Below, piece by piece: positions 53,237-61,723 of a stretch of DNA of 64,000 bases (the stretch's first letter is position 1; each line of letters opens with the position of its first letter). The notes beneath the pieces are model-generated. The model was not told where the DNA came from, searched no databases, and saw only the letters and a list, made by a program, of their open reading frames with translations. This DNA comes from Candidatus Acidiferrum typicum (lineage in GTDB: Bacteria; Acidobacteriota; Terriglobia; Acidiferrales; UBA7541): positions 186,001 through 250,000 of the forward strand of contig JAOAPV010000005.1 in the NCBI GenBank assembly GCA_025463055.1. The letters run 5' to 3'. Made by a program: the position numbers and the translations under genes.

Positions 53237-54646
53237 CTATGCGCGGCGGAGCGTGATCAGGGTGATTTCTGGTGGGACTCCGAGTCGAACCGGGGCGCCG
53301 ACGGTGCCGAGTCCGCGATTGACGTAGAGCACGGAGAGTGGCGGCTGCGCGTGACTGGAGATCGGTGCGCCATTGTTCTCGGAATAGTTTGCGTCTTTGA
53401 GCGCACGATTATTGGGCGCAGGCATTGAGAGCGGGCGGAAGTAGGCGCCGGCAATGTAGTCGGTGATGAAACGCGCAGCACTCAGGCGGTGGTCGAGAAT
53501 TTCCACCTGGATTTGGCCGCCGTGTGTGTGACCAGCCAGCGACAGCTCGATGCCGAGTTCCGCGGCACGATTAAAGGTGTTCGGATTGTGCGAGAGCAAG
53601 ATATTCGGGATGTCTCGACGAACCAGGGGAGCGAGATCGGGAAGCATCTGAAGGCGATGGCCGCCGGGCGTGCGTTCGCGCTGGTAATCGACGCCGAGAA
53701 GATTGAAGTGCGCGCCGCGAAACGCGAGCTGCACATTTTCGTGGCGGAGCAGCTTCATGCCGGATTGCGCGAAGAGGCGTTCCGCGGCGTCTTCGGCCCT
53801 GGCGTAAATTTCGTGATTGCCGTTGCAACCGTATATGCCGAGAGGCGCGCGAAGCTGGCGTATTTCGTCGATGCAATCGGCGAGCGGGTCGGAGGCTCCG
53901 GTGATGAAATCTCCGGTGACGACGGCGAGATCGGCCCCGAGATCGTTGGCCATTTCCACCGCGCGGCGGACATCGGTGCGGCTCATGTAACCGCTGAGGT
54001 GAATGTCGCTAAGCTGGACGATGTTCATGCCATCGAGAGCGGGCGGGAGATTGGCGGTGGGAATCTCTACGCGGCGGACGCGGTAGTCGAGGCGCTCGGC
54101 GGCGAAGCCATACATCACGCTGAGAAATGGAGCGGCGCCGGCGAGGGCGGAGGCGGTTCGGAAAAAGTAGCGGCGCGATGGATCAGGAAGAAGTTCCGCC
54201 GAGGCGGGCGTTATCGGTGCCGGCGCGCTTACTTTCTCCAAGCTGGCGGACGTGCTCGGGGTTGGCGCAGAGTTGCGCCGGGCGGCGGATCGTCCAGAGG
54301 TCCAGAGGCGGTCGATGCCGCGAACCAGCTTTACGGCGAGATAGGCGAAAAGTGCGCTGGTAAACCACAGGCCGGCAAACATATCAATCACGTTGTCGCT
54401 GGGAATCAGGTGAGCGTGTTTGGCCATGCGAACGCCATCGATCATGGAGCCGATCATGAGAACGAGAAGAGCGATGTAGACCAAGCGTACCGTGACGCGA
54501 AGCGAGACCGCGCGCCGATTGGCCGTGGCACGCCAAATGGAGCGATACCAAAAGCGCTGGGAGAGAAACAGCGTGGTCAAAATTGTTAAGCCGATGACAA
54601 TTCGGAGTAGAAACCAGCCCCAATTCACAGAATCGCGCCTCCCCAA
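53237..54646 (-). CDS. Membrane-bound calcineurin-like metallophosphoesterase (YkuE-like)
   Basis: The protein has 469 residues. Three to four membrane helices (about residues 10-28, 47-66, 86-106) precede a Pro/Ala/Ser-rich loop and then a further hydrophobic segment near 165-185. The phosphoesterase core shows QLSDIHLSGYM, VVTGDFITGAS, GNHEIYARAED, LLSHNPNTFN and LAGHTHGGQI, all with intact metal ligands. It should cleave a phosphate ester on the outer face of the membrane. YkuE-like enzymes act on peptidoglycan or lipid precursors in some bacteria. The nearest downstream gene on the same strand is the PilT-like gene, and the two are probably separate units. Confidence 0.88.
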   Translation of the reverse strand: MGRRDSVNWGWFLLRIVIGLTILTTLFLSQRFWYRSIWRATANRRAVSLRVTVRLVYIALLVLMIGSMIDGVRMAKHAHLIPSDNVIDMFAGLWFTSALFAYLAVKLVRGIDRLWTSGRSAARRNSAPTPSTSASLEKVSAPAPITPASAELLPDPSRRYFFRTASALAGAAPFLSVMYGFAAERLDYRVRRVEIPTANLPPALDGMNIVQLSDIHLSGYMSRTDVRRAVEMANDLGADLAVVTGDFITGASDPLADCIDEIRQLRAPLGIYGCNGNHEIYARAEDAAERLFAQSGMKLLRHENVQLAFRGAHFNLLGVDYQRERTPGGHRLQMLPDLAPLVRRDIPNILLSHNPNTFNRAAELGIELSLAGHTHGGQIQVEILDHRLSAARFITDYIAGAYFRPLSMPAPNNRALKDANYSENNGAPISSHAQPPLSVLYVNRGLGTVGAPVRLGVPPEITLITLRRA

Positions 54647-54827
54647 ACATCTAAGTTTAGCACGCGCTTGGACCTAAGTTTCGTGTGATGTGGATAAGAG
54701 CGCTTCGGATTGGTTAGCTCGGCTTGTGTTGGGCATCGGTGACGAGCGATTTCAGTGCTATGGGGAGGGAGGAGAGGGACCGGCGCCAGGGGTGCGCCGA
54801 TCCCCAGGGTAGGACGTTAAGTGAAGA

Positions 54828-55676
54828 TCAAGCGCGCTCAGTGTCTCCGGCCGGGGTCACACCGGCATCAAGCGCGTGTGAATTCTCGATGACCACGGCA
54901 GCTTCGGACGGGGCGAGCAGCGCGCCTTCGGCGGTGGATTGGCCGTCTGTTTCGGAGTTGCCTTGCTCGTCGGAGCGGTCCGGGCGCATGGTCAGGCCAC
55001 GGCCGTGGCGGACGTCCAGTCCGCGCACCCAGAAGATGATGTCCTCGGCGATGTTGGTGGCGTGGTCGGCGATGCGTTCGAGGTGGCGCGTGGCCAGAAT
55101 GAACTGCAAGCCGGGACTGACGAAGGTGGCTTGCTGAGTCATGCCAGCGAGCAAATTTTCAAAGATGCGGTCGCGATATTGGTCGACGACGTCGTCGCTT
55201 TCGAGGACCTGAGTGGCCATTTCAACATTACGAAAGATGAGCGCGCCGAGGCTCTTGCTGACCATTGCGCGCACGGCGACGGCCATCGGAGCAAGCTCTT
55301 CCGGAACGCGTGCGCCGGGCATTTCACGCAGCGAAACCGCGCCTTGCGCGAGATTGACGGCGAGGTCGCCGATGCGCTCGAGGTCGTTGGTGATTTTGAG
55401 CGCAGCCACGATGAGGCGCATTTCGTCGTCGGAAAAGGAGCCGCGGCGCAGCAGGCGTATGGCGTGCTCGTCGATAACGATTTCCATTTCGTTGATGCGC
55501 GGCTCGAGGAGGAATACTTCGCCCGGGAGGTTGGAGGTGCGGGAGCTGTCGAGCGAGATGAGCGCGTCGAGGGCGCGATTCATGGCCCCTTCCACGGTGC
55601 GGGCCATGGACACCAGGTAGTTCACCAGCGCGTCGTACAGGACTGCTTCGGTGAGTCCGGCTGAGGTGCTCGACAT
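54828..55676 (-). CDS. phoU: PhoU-type phosphate signalling regulator
   Basis: The protein has 282 residues, longer than the usual 220-240. The two PhoU helical repeats carry the E/D-rich metal motifs: EVFLLEPRINEMEIVIDEHAI in the first and VLESDDVVDQYRDRIFENL in the second, with ARHLERIADHATNIAEDIIFWV (conserved in PhoU) near residue 215. The last 50 residues are polar and low in order. PhoU links Pst transport to PhoR. It follows phoR by 145 bases; the gap holds a 7-base stem (55712-55739). No pst genes are in the window. Confidence 0.93.
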   Translation of the reverse strand: MSSTSAGLTEAVLYDALVNYLVSMARTVEGAMNRALDALISLDSSRTSNLPGEVFLLEPRINEMEIVIDEHAIRLLRRGSFSDDEMRLIVAALKITNDLERIGDLAVNLAQGAVSLREMPGARVPEELAPMAVAVRAMVSKSLGALIFRNVEMATQVLESDDVVDQYRDRIFENLLAGMTQQATFVSPGLQFILATRHLERIADHATNIAEDIIFWVRGLDVRHGRGLTMRPDRSDEQGNSETDGQSTAEGALLAPSEAAVVIENSHALDAGVTPAGDTERA

Positions 55677-55821
55677 GAACTGGTCCTCCGTGCGGAAGGT
55701 GAGTGAGAGGCCACACTTCCGCTCGTAAACGAAAGTGTGTGGGCGGGACGATTAAACGCTGATGAAAGAATTGTGAATGCAAAGTGAAACAAAATCGGAG
55801 CGGTGTTTCAGTCGAGCGGCC

Positions 55822-57657
55822 TTATGCCGAACCCCGGCCCGTGGCACGGGTGGCGGCAGCCGGACTTGGGCGTGCAGCGCGTTCAGCGTCAAAGATGGGG
55901 ATGGTGAAATGAAATTGCGAGCCGCGGCCGACTTCGCTATCGACCCAGATGCGGCCTGCATGAACTTCCACGATGTGCTTGGCAATGGAGAGACCTAGTC
56001 CGGTGCCGCCGAGCTCGCGGGAGCGCGCGGCGTCGACGCGGTAGAAGCGCTCAAAAATGCGGGACTGATCTGTTTTCGGAATGCCGATGCCGGTGTCGGC
56101 TACGGTGAAAACGACTTCACCATCGCGGGGTTTGGCGCTGACCAAGATTTCGCCGCGGGAAAGCGTATATTGCAGGGCGTTGTCGATCAGATTTTGCAAG
56201 ACTTCAGCGAGACGGCGACGGTCGCCGGCAATATCCGGGACGCCATTAGTAGGTTGCACGGAAATGGAGATCTCTTTTTCGATGGCGCGGTGCTGCGCGG
56301 TCTCGATGCAGGATTCGATGAGCTGCGAGACGCTGACACGGCGAATCTCCAGCTCGAGGCGGTCAGCATCCATTTTTGAGAGCTTGAGGAGGTCTTCGGT
56401 GAGGCGCGCAAGGCGGCGTGAATGCTCCACGATGATCTCGAGGAAACGCTCGCGATTTTGCGGGTCGTCCATCGCGCCGGCGAGCAGAGTTTCCGCAAAA
56501 CCCTGGATGGCGGTGAGGGGCGTGCGAAATTCATGGGAAACGTTGGCGACGAAATCGCGGCGCACTCGTTCAAGTCTGCGCAGTTCGGTAATGTCGTGGA
56601 GCACGACCACGGCGCCGTAGGTTTCACCGGCGCGGACTGCGCCCACCGTAGCGGCAAAAAAATGCTGGCGCAGCGTCCCGGTAACGATTTCGGATTCCAC
56701 GCGCGGCTCGCCGGCCAAAACCTTTCGAACGGCTTCGATCAAGTCTGTCTGGCGGACGATCTCAACGAGCGCGCTTCCCGATTGCGGAGAAAGATCGAGC
56801 GCCAAAATTTCGGCGAAGCTCTGATTAGCGAAGACCAGCCGCTCCGCGCCGCTCACGACAGCGACGCCTTCCACCATGCTGCCGAGAATCGCGGAGGAAA
56901 GGTTGCGCTCTTCGGTAAGAGTGCGAATTGTTTGATCAAGGCGGGCAGCGGTTTGATTCAGGGAAGCGCCCAGTTTTTCGAGCGCGTCGCCAGAGCCGTC
57001 GCCGGGTAGCGGGCGAAAATCGCCTTCGGCGACGCGGCGCGAAAACTCCTTCAGGCGCTCGATGCGGTCAGAGAATCCCAAAGTAACCAGGAGCGATGCC
57101 GTACCAGCGAGGAGCAAGATAATGACCGAGGCAAACCACAGTTTGCGACGGAAGGCCACGAGAGTTTCATGCACTGTTGTCAGCGGAGCGGCGAAGCGCA
57201 GGACGATGGGAGTTCCCGCCGCCTCGGATCTAACAGCGTAGTAGAGCAAGTCGCGGCCCATGGTGACGCTTCGACGTGCTGAGTGGCCTTCGCCCTTAGC
57301 TAAGGCGTCGCGAACTTCAGGGCGATCAGCGTGACTTTCCATGGTGCGTGGGTCGGATTGCGAATCGGCGAGCACGTGGCCGTCAGCCGTGATTACTGTG
57401 ACGCGCACATTGCTGGCGGCCATTTGGCTGACCCACTGGTCCAGAGCGGCGCGATCTGCAGGGCTGCTGGGAGGAACGGAGGAGAGCTGAGGCGGCCGGG
57501 CTTTAGCGAGGCGCGCGACTGACTCCAATTGCCCCAACGTAGTTCGAGTGTACTCATCGCGGAGAGCGCGCTCGGCAAAGAAATCGACGGCGACCAGCAC
57601 GCTCAGAAGCAGTGCGAGGAAAGTAAAGGCGAGTTTCCAGAAAAGATTATGCCGCAC
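55822..57657 (-). CDS. phoR: Phosphate-sensor histidine kinase PhoR
   Basis: The protein has 611 residues. Membrane helices lie at about residues 8-28 and 172-194, with a periplasmic sensor domain of 140 residues between them, larger than in E. coli PhoR. HAMP (195-247) and PAS (about 255-355) domains follow. The phosphorylated His is His375 in ANVSHEFRTPL. The N box is NLIDNALQY, G1 DTGIGIP, F FERFYRV and G2 GGTGLGLSIAKH. It overlaps phoB by 11 bases. The PAS and HAMP layout is that of PhoR/ResE. A different signal is possible because the periplasmic domain is large. Confidence 0.92.
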   Translation of the reverse strand: MRHNLFWKLAFTFLALLLSVLVAVDFFAERALRDEYTRTTLGQLESVARLAKARPPQLSSVPPSSPADRAALDQWVSQMAASNVRVTVITADGHVLADSQSDPRTMESHADRPEVRDALAKGEGHSARRSVTMGRDLLYYAVRSEAAGTPIVLRFAAPLTTVHETLVAFRRKLWFASVIILLLAGTASLLVTLGFSDRIERLKEFSRRVAEGDFRPLPGDGSGDALEKLGASLNQTAARLDQTIRTLTEERNLSSAILGSMVEGVAVVSGAERLVFANQSFAEILALDLSPQSGSALVEIVRQTDLIEAVRKVLAGEPRVESEIVTGTLRQHFFAATVGAVRAGETYGAVVVLHDITELRRLERVRRDFVANVSHEFRTPLTAIQGFAETLLAGAMDDPQNRERFLEIIVEHSRRLARLTEDLLKLSKMDADRLELEIRRVSVSQLIESCIETAQHRAIEKEISISVQPTNGVPDIAGDRRRLAEVLQNLIDNALQYTLSRGEILVSAKPRDGEVVFTVADTGIGIPKTDQSRIFERFYRVDAARSRELGGTGLGLSIAKHIVEVHAGRIWVDSEVGRGSQFHFTIPIFDAERAARPSPAAATRATGRGSA

Positions 57658-58342
57658 GAGTTTCGAACAAGTACCCGGCGCCGCGGACGGTTTTCAGGTG
57701 GACAGGATTCTCGGGATCGCCTTCGATTTTTTCGCGCAGGCGACGAACGTAAACGTCCACGCTGCGCGGAGTGACGAAGCGATCGGTGCCCCAGACGGCA
57801 TCGAGAAGCTGGTCGCGCGTGAAAACCCGATTAGGCCGCGATGCAAGGTAATAGAGCAGCCGGAATTCGAGCGTGCTGAGCGGAACGGCCTTCCCGGAAT
57901 GACTGACGCGATACGACGCCGGATCGATGGCCAGCTTGCCGACTTCAATGGTGCGGGGCGAGTCCGAAGGCGGCTCCGCACGGCGGAGCAACGCTTTGAC
58001 GCGCGCCAGCAATTCGCGGGGGCTGAAAGGCTTGGTGACGTAATCGTCTGCGCCCATCTCAAGGCCCACAACGCGGTCGGCTTCATCGCCACGCGCAGTG
58101 AGCATCAGGATAGGGAGACGATTCAGCGAGTCATCCCGGCGAACTTCCCGGCAAATGTCGAGCCCGGAAACCTTGGGAAGCATGAGGTCGAGAAGCAGGA
58201 GATCCGGAGGCGTTTTCTTCAGAGTATTGAGACCGCTGGTGCCGTCGAAGGCCGCTTGGACCTGAAAACCTTCATTTGCGAGGTTGTAGCGAACCAGTTC
58301 CACGATATCGCGGTCGTCTTCAATAATCAGGATTCTTTTCAT
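57647..58342 (-). CDS. phoB: OmpR/PhoB-family response regulator
   Basis: The protein has 231 residues from the ATG at 58342 (KRILIIEDDRDIVELV); upstream starts are not homologous. The phosphoacceptor is Asp52 (LLLDLMLPK), Thr83 and Lys104 (DYVTKPFSPRE) complete the site, and Asp9/Asp10 bind metal. The C-terminal winged HTH contains ASYRVSHSGKAVPLSTLEFRLL and SVDVYVRRLREKIE. It activates phosphate-starvation genes. It precedes phoR with an 11-base overlap. I see no obvious Pho box in the 298 bases upstream (58343-58640). Confidence 0.93.
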   Translation of the reverse strand: MKRILIIEDDRDIVELVRYNLANEGFQVQAAFDGTSGLNTLKKTPPDLLLLDLMLPKVSGLDICREVRRDDSLNRLPILMLTARGDEADRVVGLEMGADDYVTKPFSPRELLARVKALLRRAEPPSDSPRTIEVGKLAIDPASYRVSHSGKAVPLSTLEFRLLYYLASRPNRVFTRDQLLDAVWGTDRFVTPRSVDVYVRRLREKIEGDPENPVHLKTVRGAGYLFETRAA

Positions 58343-58591
58343 GCAGGTGGCACGTTCCGCCCGCCGGCTTGTTCGAAGTGTACCGTAGGCCCGCGAAATG
58401 AGAAAGGCATTGGATTGTTTGTGTTCACCTAGCACAGTAGATACATGGAGTGTGGGCACGTGGCGTGACGAGGGAATGACGCGGATATGAATGGAATGTT
58501 AAAGGCTTGGCGAATAGACGCGAAGTATTCGGGCGCTGGGTACGACGCCTGCGTGGAGAAAATTTAGCTTTACGAGGAAACATTTTTGGCA

Positions 58592-58610
58592 TGTAGTCGT
58601 CCTACTTACA
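58592..58610. promoter_or_regulatory. Candidate PadR operator
   Basis: TGTA (58592-58595) and TACA (58607-58610) are inverted around 11 bases, a form used by PadR regulators. The element lies 30 bases before the padR ATG, overlapping where a promoter would be. AAGGAG follows at 58614-58619 but is 21 bases from the start, too far for a normal ribosome site. Confidence 0.4.
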
Positions 58611-58640
58611 GGTAAGGAGACAGACTACCCACCGCATCCT

Positions 58641-59009
58641 ATGAGCGGCCAAAAGAATCGCTATCAAAATCGCACGGAAATCCTGCAGGGCACGCTGGAT
58701 ATGCTGATTCTGCAGACTCTGCAGTGGGCCCCGCGCCACGGGTATGCGCTCAGCAAGGCCATCCGCATGAACTCCGGCGAGATCCTGAAAGTGGATACGG
58801 GTTCACTGTACCCGGCGCTGCACCGCCTCGAACGAAAGGGGTGGATCGCCGCGGAATGGAAGAAATCCGAAGTGGGGCCGCGCTTGCGCGTTTATCGCCT
58901 CACGAATCCGGGGAAGAAGCACTTGGTCGCGGAGCGCTCGCGGTGGGCGAGGCTCTTGGACGCGATTTCAGGGGTTTTGAATCCGTCGAACGAGGAGAGC
59001 GAAGGATGA
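58641..59009 (+). CDS. PadR-family transcriptional regulator
   Basis: The protein has 122 residues. The winged HTH has EILQGTLDMLILQTLQ, HGYALSKAIR and VDTGSLYPALHRLERKGWIAAEW, then the wing motif GPRLRVYRLTNPGKKHL. PadR regulators of this short class commonly repress an adjacent ADOP permease. Its stop overlaps the permease start by 4 bases (ATGA, 59006-59009). It should sense a small molecule through its C-terminal helix. Confidence 0.93.
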   Translation: MSGQKNRYQNRTEILQGTLDMLILQTLQWAPRHGYALSKAIRMNSGEILKVDTGSLYPALHRLERKGWIAAEWKKSEVGPRLRVYRLTNPGKKHLVAERSRWARLLDAISGVLNPSNEESEG

Positions 59010-61639
59010 GATTCGCACTCTGGGGAAAAAGGCAGCGCAATGAAGAGCTGGAGGAAGAAATCCAGGCGCACCTGACACTAGCGGAGCGCGAGGAAATGGA
59101 GTCGGGCCGAACGCAAAAGGAAGCCGTGGCTGCCGCGCGCCGGGAATTCGGAAATGTGAGCCTGGCGGAGGAAACGACGCGGGACATGTGGGGATGGCGT
59201 TGGCTTGTGGATTGTATTCAGGACGTCCGCTATGCGGTTCGCACCCTGCGACAAAAGCCAGGGTTTGCTGCCGTTGCGTTGTTGACGCTGGCGCTTGGGA
59301 GCGGAGCGACCACCGTGATGTTCACGGTGATCAACGGTGTTCTGCTCAAGCCACTATCGTACCCAGACCCGGAGCGGCTGGTCACGCTACATGGGTACAC
59401 CGAAAAATATGGTGATAATTGGGGAATCTCGTACCCCAACTTTCTCGACCTTAGGCGCGAGAGGCGCTCTCTTTCGCGTCTGGCGGCATGGACTTACGGC
59501 GGAGATACGGTAAGCGAGCCTGGACAGGCGGAGTACGTCAACGGCCGCCAAATCTCGGAGGAGTTGTTCGCCGTTTTCGGCGTCAATCTCTTAGGGGGGC
59601 GAGAGTTCCGATCTGAAGAAGACCAGCGTGGAGGGGCACCGGTAGTCATCATTAGCTACGGCTTGTGGCAGAGCCGATACGGCGGAAGGCCGACGGCTAT
59701 AGGTGAGCCGCTGATTCTTGGAGGAAAGTCGTACAAAGTAGTGGGCATCGCACCGGTGGGTTTTCAGTTAGATGGAGGGGCGGAGGTATTTACACCGCTT
59801 GGTCAAAACACGGAGCCTCGGATGCAATATCGGGAGGCGAATTTTCTTCACGTTGTAGCCCGCCTGCTCCCTAACCTGACTCTGACCCAAGCACAAGCCG
59901 AGCTTACGACCTTAGGCAATCAACTCGCTGAACAGTATCCAAAAGCGAATGCCGGCCGCAACTTTCAAGCTTTGCCCCTTCATCAAGAGTTAGTCGGAGA
60001 TGTTGAGTCCACGCTCTGGTTGCTTCTCGGTGCGGTCGGCCTCGTGCTGCTAATCGCATGCGTAAATGTGGCCAGCCTGCTGCTGGCCCGTGCGGTTGCG
60101 CGTGAACGTGAGCTTGCTATGCGCGTGGCACTCGGCGCCGGCCGGAGCCGGCTTGTGCGCCAATGTTTGACCGAGAGTGCTGCGCTGGGGCTTCTCGGAG
60201 GGGCACTTGGGGTGTTCCTGGCAGCTGCTGGTATTCGTCCGTTCGTGGTCTTCTGGCCAGGCAGTTTGCCGCGCGCCGAGGGAATCCGGATCGATTGGCG
60301 TGTGCTGCTGTTTGCGCTGTCCGTTTCGTTACTCAGCGGTCTGCTCTTTGGACTGGCCCCTGCACTGCGTGCACCAACGCGCGATCTAGAACAGACGCTA
60401 CGCGCCGGAGCCCGTGCGGTTACGGGAAGCTCGCGTCGCCTCCACAGCGGCTTCGTGATGTTCGAGATCGCTGTAGCTATCGTGCTGCTTGTGGCTGCGG
60501 GAGCGCTTGCCCGCACGGTCCTGAGCCTGTCGTATCTCGATCCCGGAATCAACAGTCACAATGTTCTCGCAACGCACGTGGCTCTTTCGCCTGGCACACT
60601 TCAAAGCGCGCCAAAGATGCGAGCAGCTTGGCAGGATGTTCTTGACCGCGCACGTGGCGTAACCGGGGTGCAATTCGTTGCTTTAAGCGACATTATCCCC
60701 ATGCGTGTTGGTCAAAATTTTCTCGGCTATTGGACTACTCCTGCACCGCCGCCGCCGAATGAACTTCCGATTGCGCTCGCATCTTGCGTGACGCCGGATT
60801 ATCTGAAGGTAATGGGTATTCCGCTACGCCAAGGCAGATTCTTCGATGACCATGATCGCCTGGAGACTGAGCCCGTTGTGGTAATCGATGAGGTCTTGGC
60901 ACAGCATGCGTTCCCAAACCAGGACGCCGTCGGCAAGCGTCTATCTATCCAAGCCATGGGACAAGGTCCGATCCGGGTGGTTGGCGTGGTCGGACACGTT
61001 CGTCATTGGGGACTCGCCAGTGACGATCAAGCCGAAATACGGGATCAGATCTACTATCCCTTTGGCCAAGTCCCAGACCACTTAATGCATTTATTTTCTT
61101 CATTCATGTCGCTGACTGCCCGTACGACCGTATCCCCCCTAAGTCTAGTTGAGCCACTGGGGCGCGAGCTGCGTGGAACAACTGGCGATCAAACACTCTA
61201 TGACGTTCGCACCATGGACGAACTTGCGAGTGAGTCGCTCGCTCTTCAGCGCTTCGTGATGATGTTGTTCAGCGTCTTCGCGGGCTTGGCCTTGCTACTG
61301 GCTTGCATCGGCATTTATGGCGTGCTCGCGTACTTGACGGGGCAGCGCGTGCCCGAGATAGGCGTGCGCATCGCGATGGGCGCTAGCGCCGGTCAGGTCG
61401 TATGGCTGATTCTTCGCCAGAGCCTGGTGATGATTTTTGCCGGCATCGTGGTCGGTGTCGCTGGAGCTTTGGCAGCGGCGCGTCTCTTGGTGCACCTGGT
61501 GGACGGAATGCGACCCGCGGAGCCTTTGACGTTTACCGTTATGATTCTCGTCTTGATTGCCGCGGGGCTGTTCGCCAGCCTCGTGCCCGCGCGCCGCGCC
61601 AGCAAAGTCGACCCCATCGTGGCGCTGAGGTATGAGTAG
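59006..61639 (+). CDS. ADOP-type ABC transporter permease (MacB/FtsX fold)
   Basis: The protein has 877 residues from the ATG at 59006; longer frames upstream overlap padR and lack homology. An N-terminal soluble helical segment (RNEELEEEIQAHLTLAERE) precedes a membrane helix (VALLTLALGSGATTVMF). Two MacB-like periplasmic domains and FtsX units follow, with membrane blocks LLIACVNVASLLLARA and LLLACIGIYGVLAYLT. It ends VPARRASKVDPIVALRYE. ADOP proteins are abundant in Acidobacteriota; the ATPase is not encoded nearby. It probably moves drugs or lipids in a MacB-like way. Confidence 0.92.
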   Translation: MRFALWGKRQRNEELEEEIQAHLTLAEREEMESGRTQKEAVAAARREFGNVSLAEETTRDMWGWRWLVDCIQDVRYAVRTLRQKPGFAAVALLTLALGSGATTVMFTVINGVLLKPLSYPDPERLVTLHGYTEKYGDNWGISYPNFLDLRRERRSLSRLAAWTYGGDTVSEPGQAEYVNGRQISEELFAVFGVNLLGGREFRSEEDQRGGAPVVIISYGLWQSRYGGRPTAIGEPLILGGKSYKVVGIAPVGFQLDGGAEVFTPLGQNTEPRMQYREANFLHVVARLLPNLTLTQAQAELTTLGNQLAEQYPKANAGRNFQALPLHQELVGDVESTLWLLLGAVGLVLLIACVNVASLLLARAVARERELAMRVALGAGRSRLVRQCLTESAALGLLGGALGVFLAAAGIRPFVVFWPGSLPRAEGIRIDWRVLLFALSVSLLSGLLFGLAPALRAPTRDLEQTLRAGARAVTGSSRRLHSGFVMFEIAVAIVLLVAAGALARTVLSLSYLDPGINSHNVLATHVALSPGTLQSAPKMRAAWQDVLDRARGVTGVQFVALSDIIPMRVGQNFLGYWTTPAPPPPNELPIALASCVTPDYLKVMGIPLRQGRFFDDHDRLETEPVVVIDEVLAQHAFPNQDAVGKRLSIQAMGQGPIRVVGVVGHVRHWGLASDDQAEIRDQIYYPFGQVPDHLMHLFSSFMSLTARTTVSPLSLVEPLGRELRGTTGDQTLYDVRTMDELASESLALQRFVMMLFSVFAGLALLLACIGIYGVLAYLTGQRVPEIGVRIAMGASAGQVVWLILRQSLVMIFAGIVVGVAGALAAARLLVHLVDGMRPAEPLTFTVMILVLIAAGLFASLVPARRASKVDPIVALRYE

Positions 61640-61723
61640 CTGCGAGCCATCCTGAAGCGTAACTATGCGTATCGCATGGTTTGGATGGGGCCTCGGTTGC
61701 GCGATGCGTGAGGGCGTGCGCAA

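Noticed and set aside
53489..54589. 366-codon frame on the plus strand
   Set aside because: It is wholly antisense to a well-conserved phosphoesterase and shows no family motif.
54939..55664. 241-codon frame on the plus strand
   Set aside because: It is antisense to phoU, with a His/Asp/Val-rich shadow composition.
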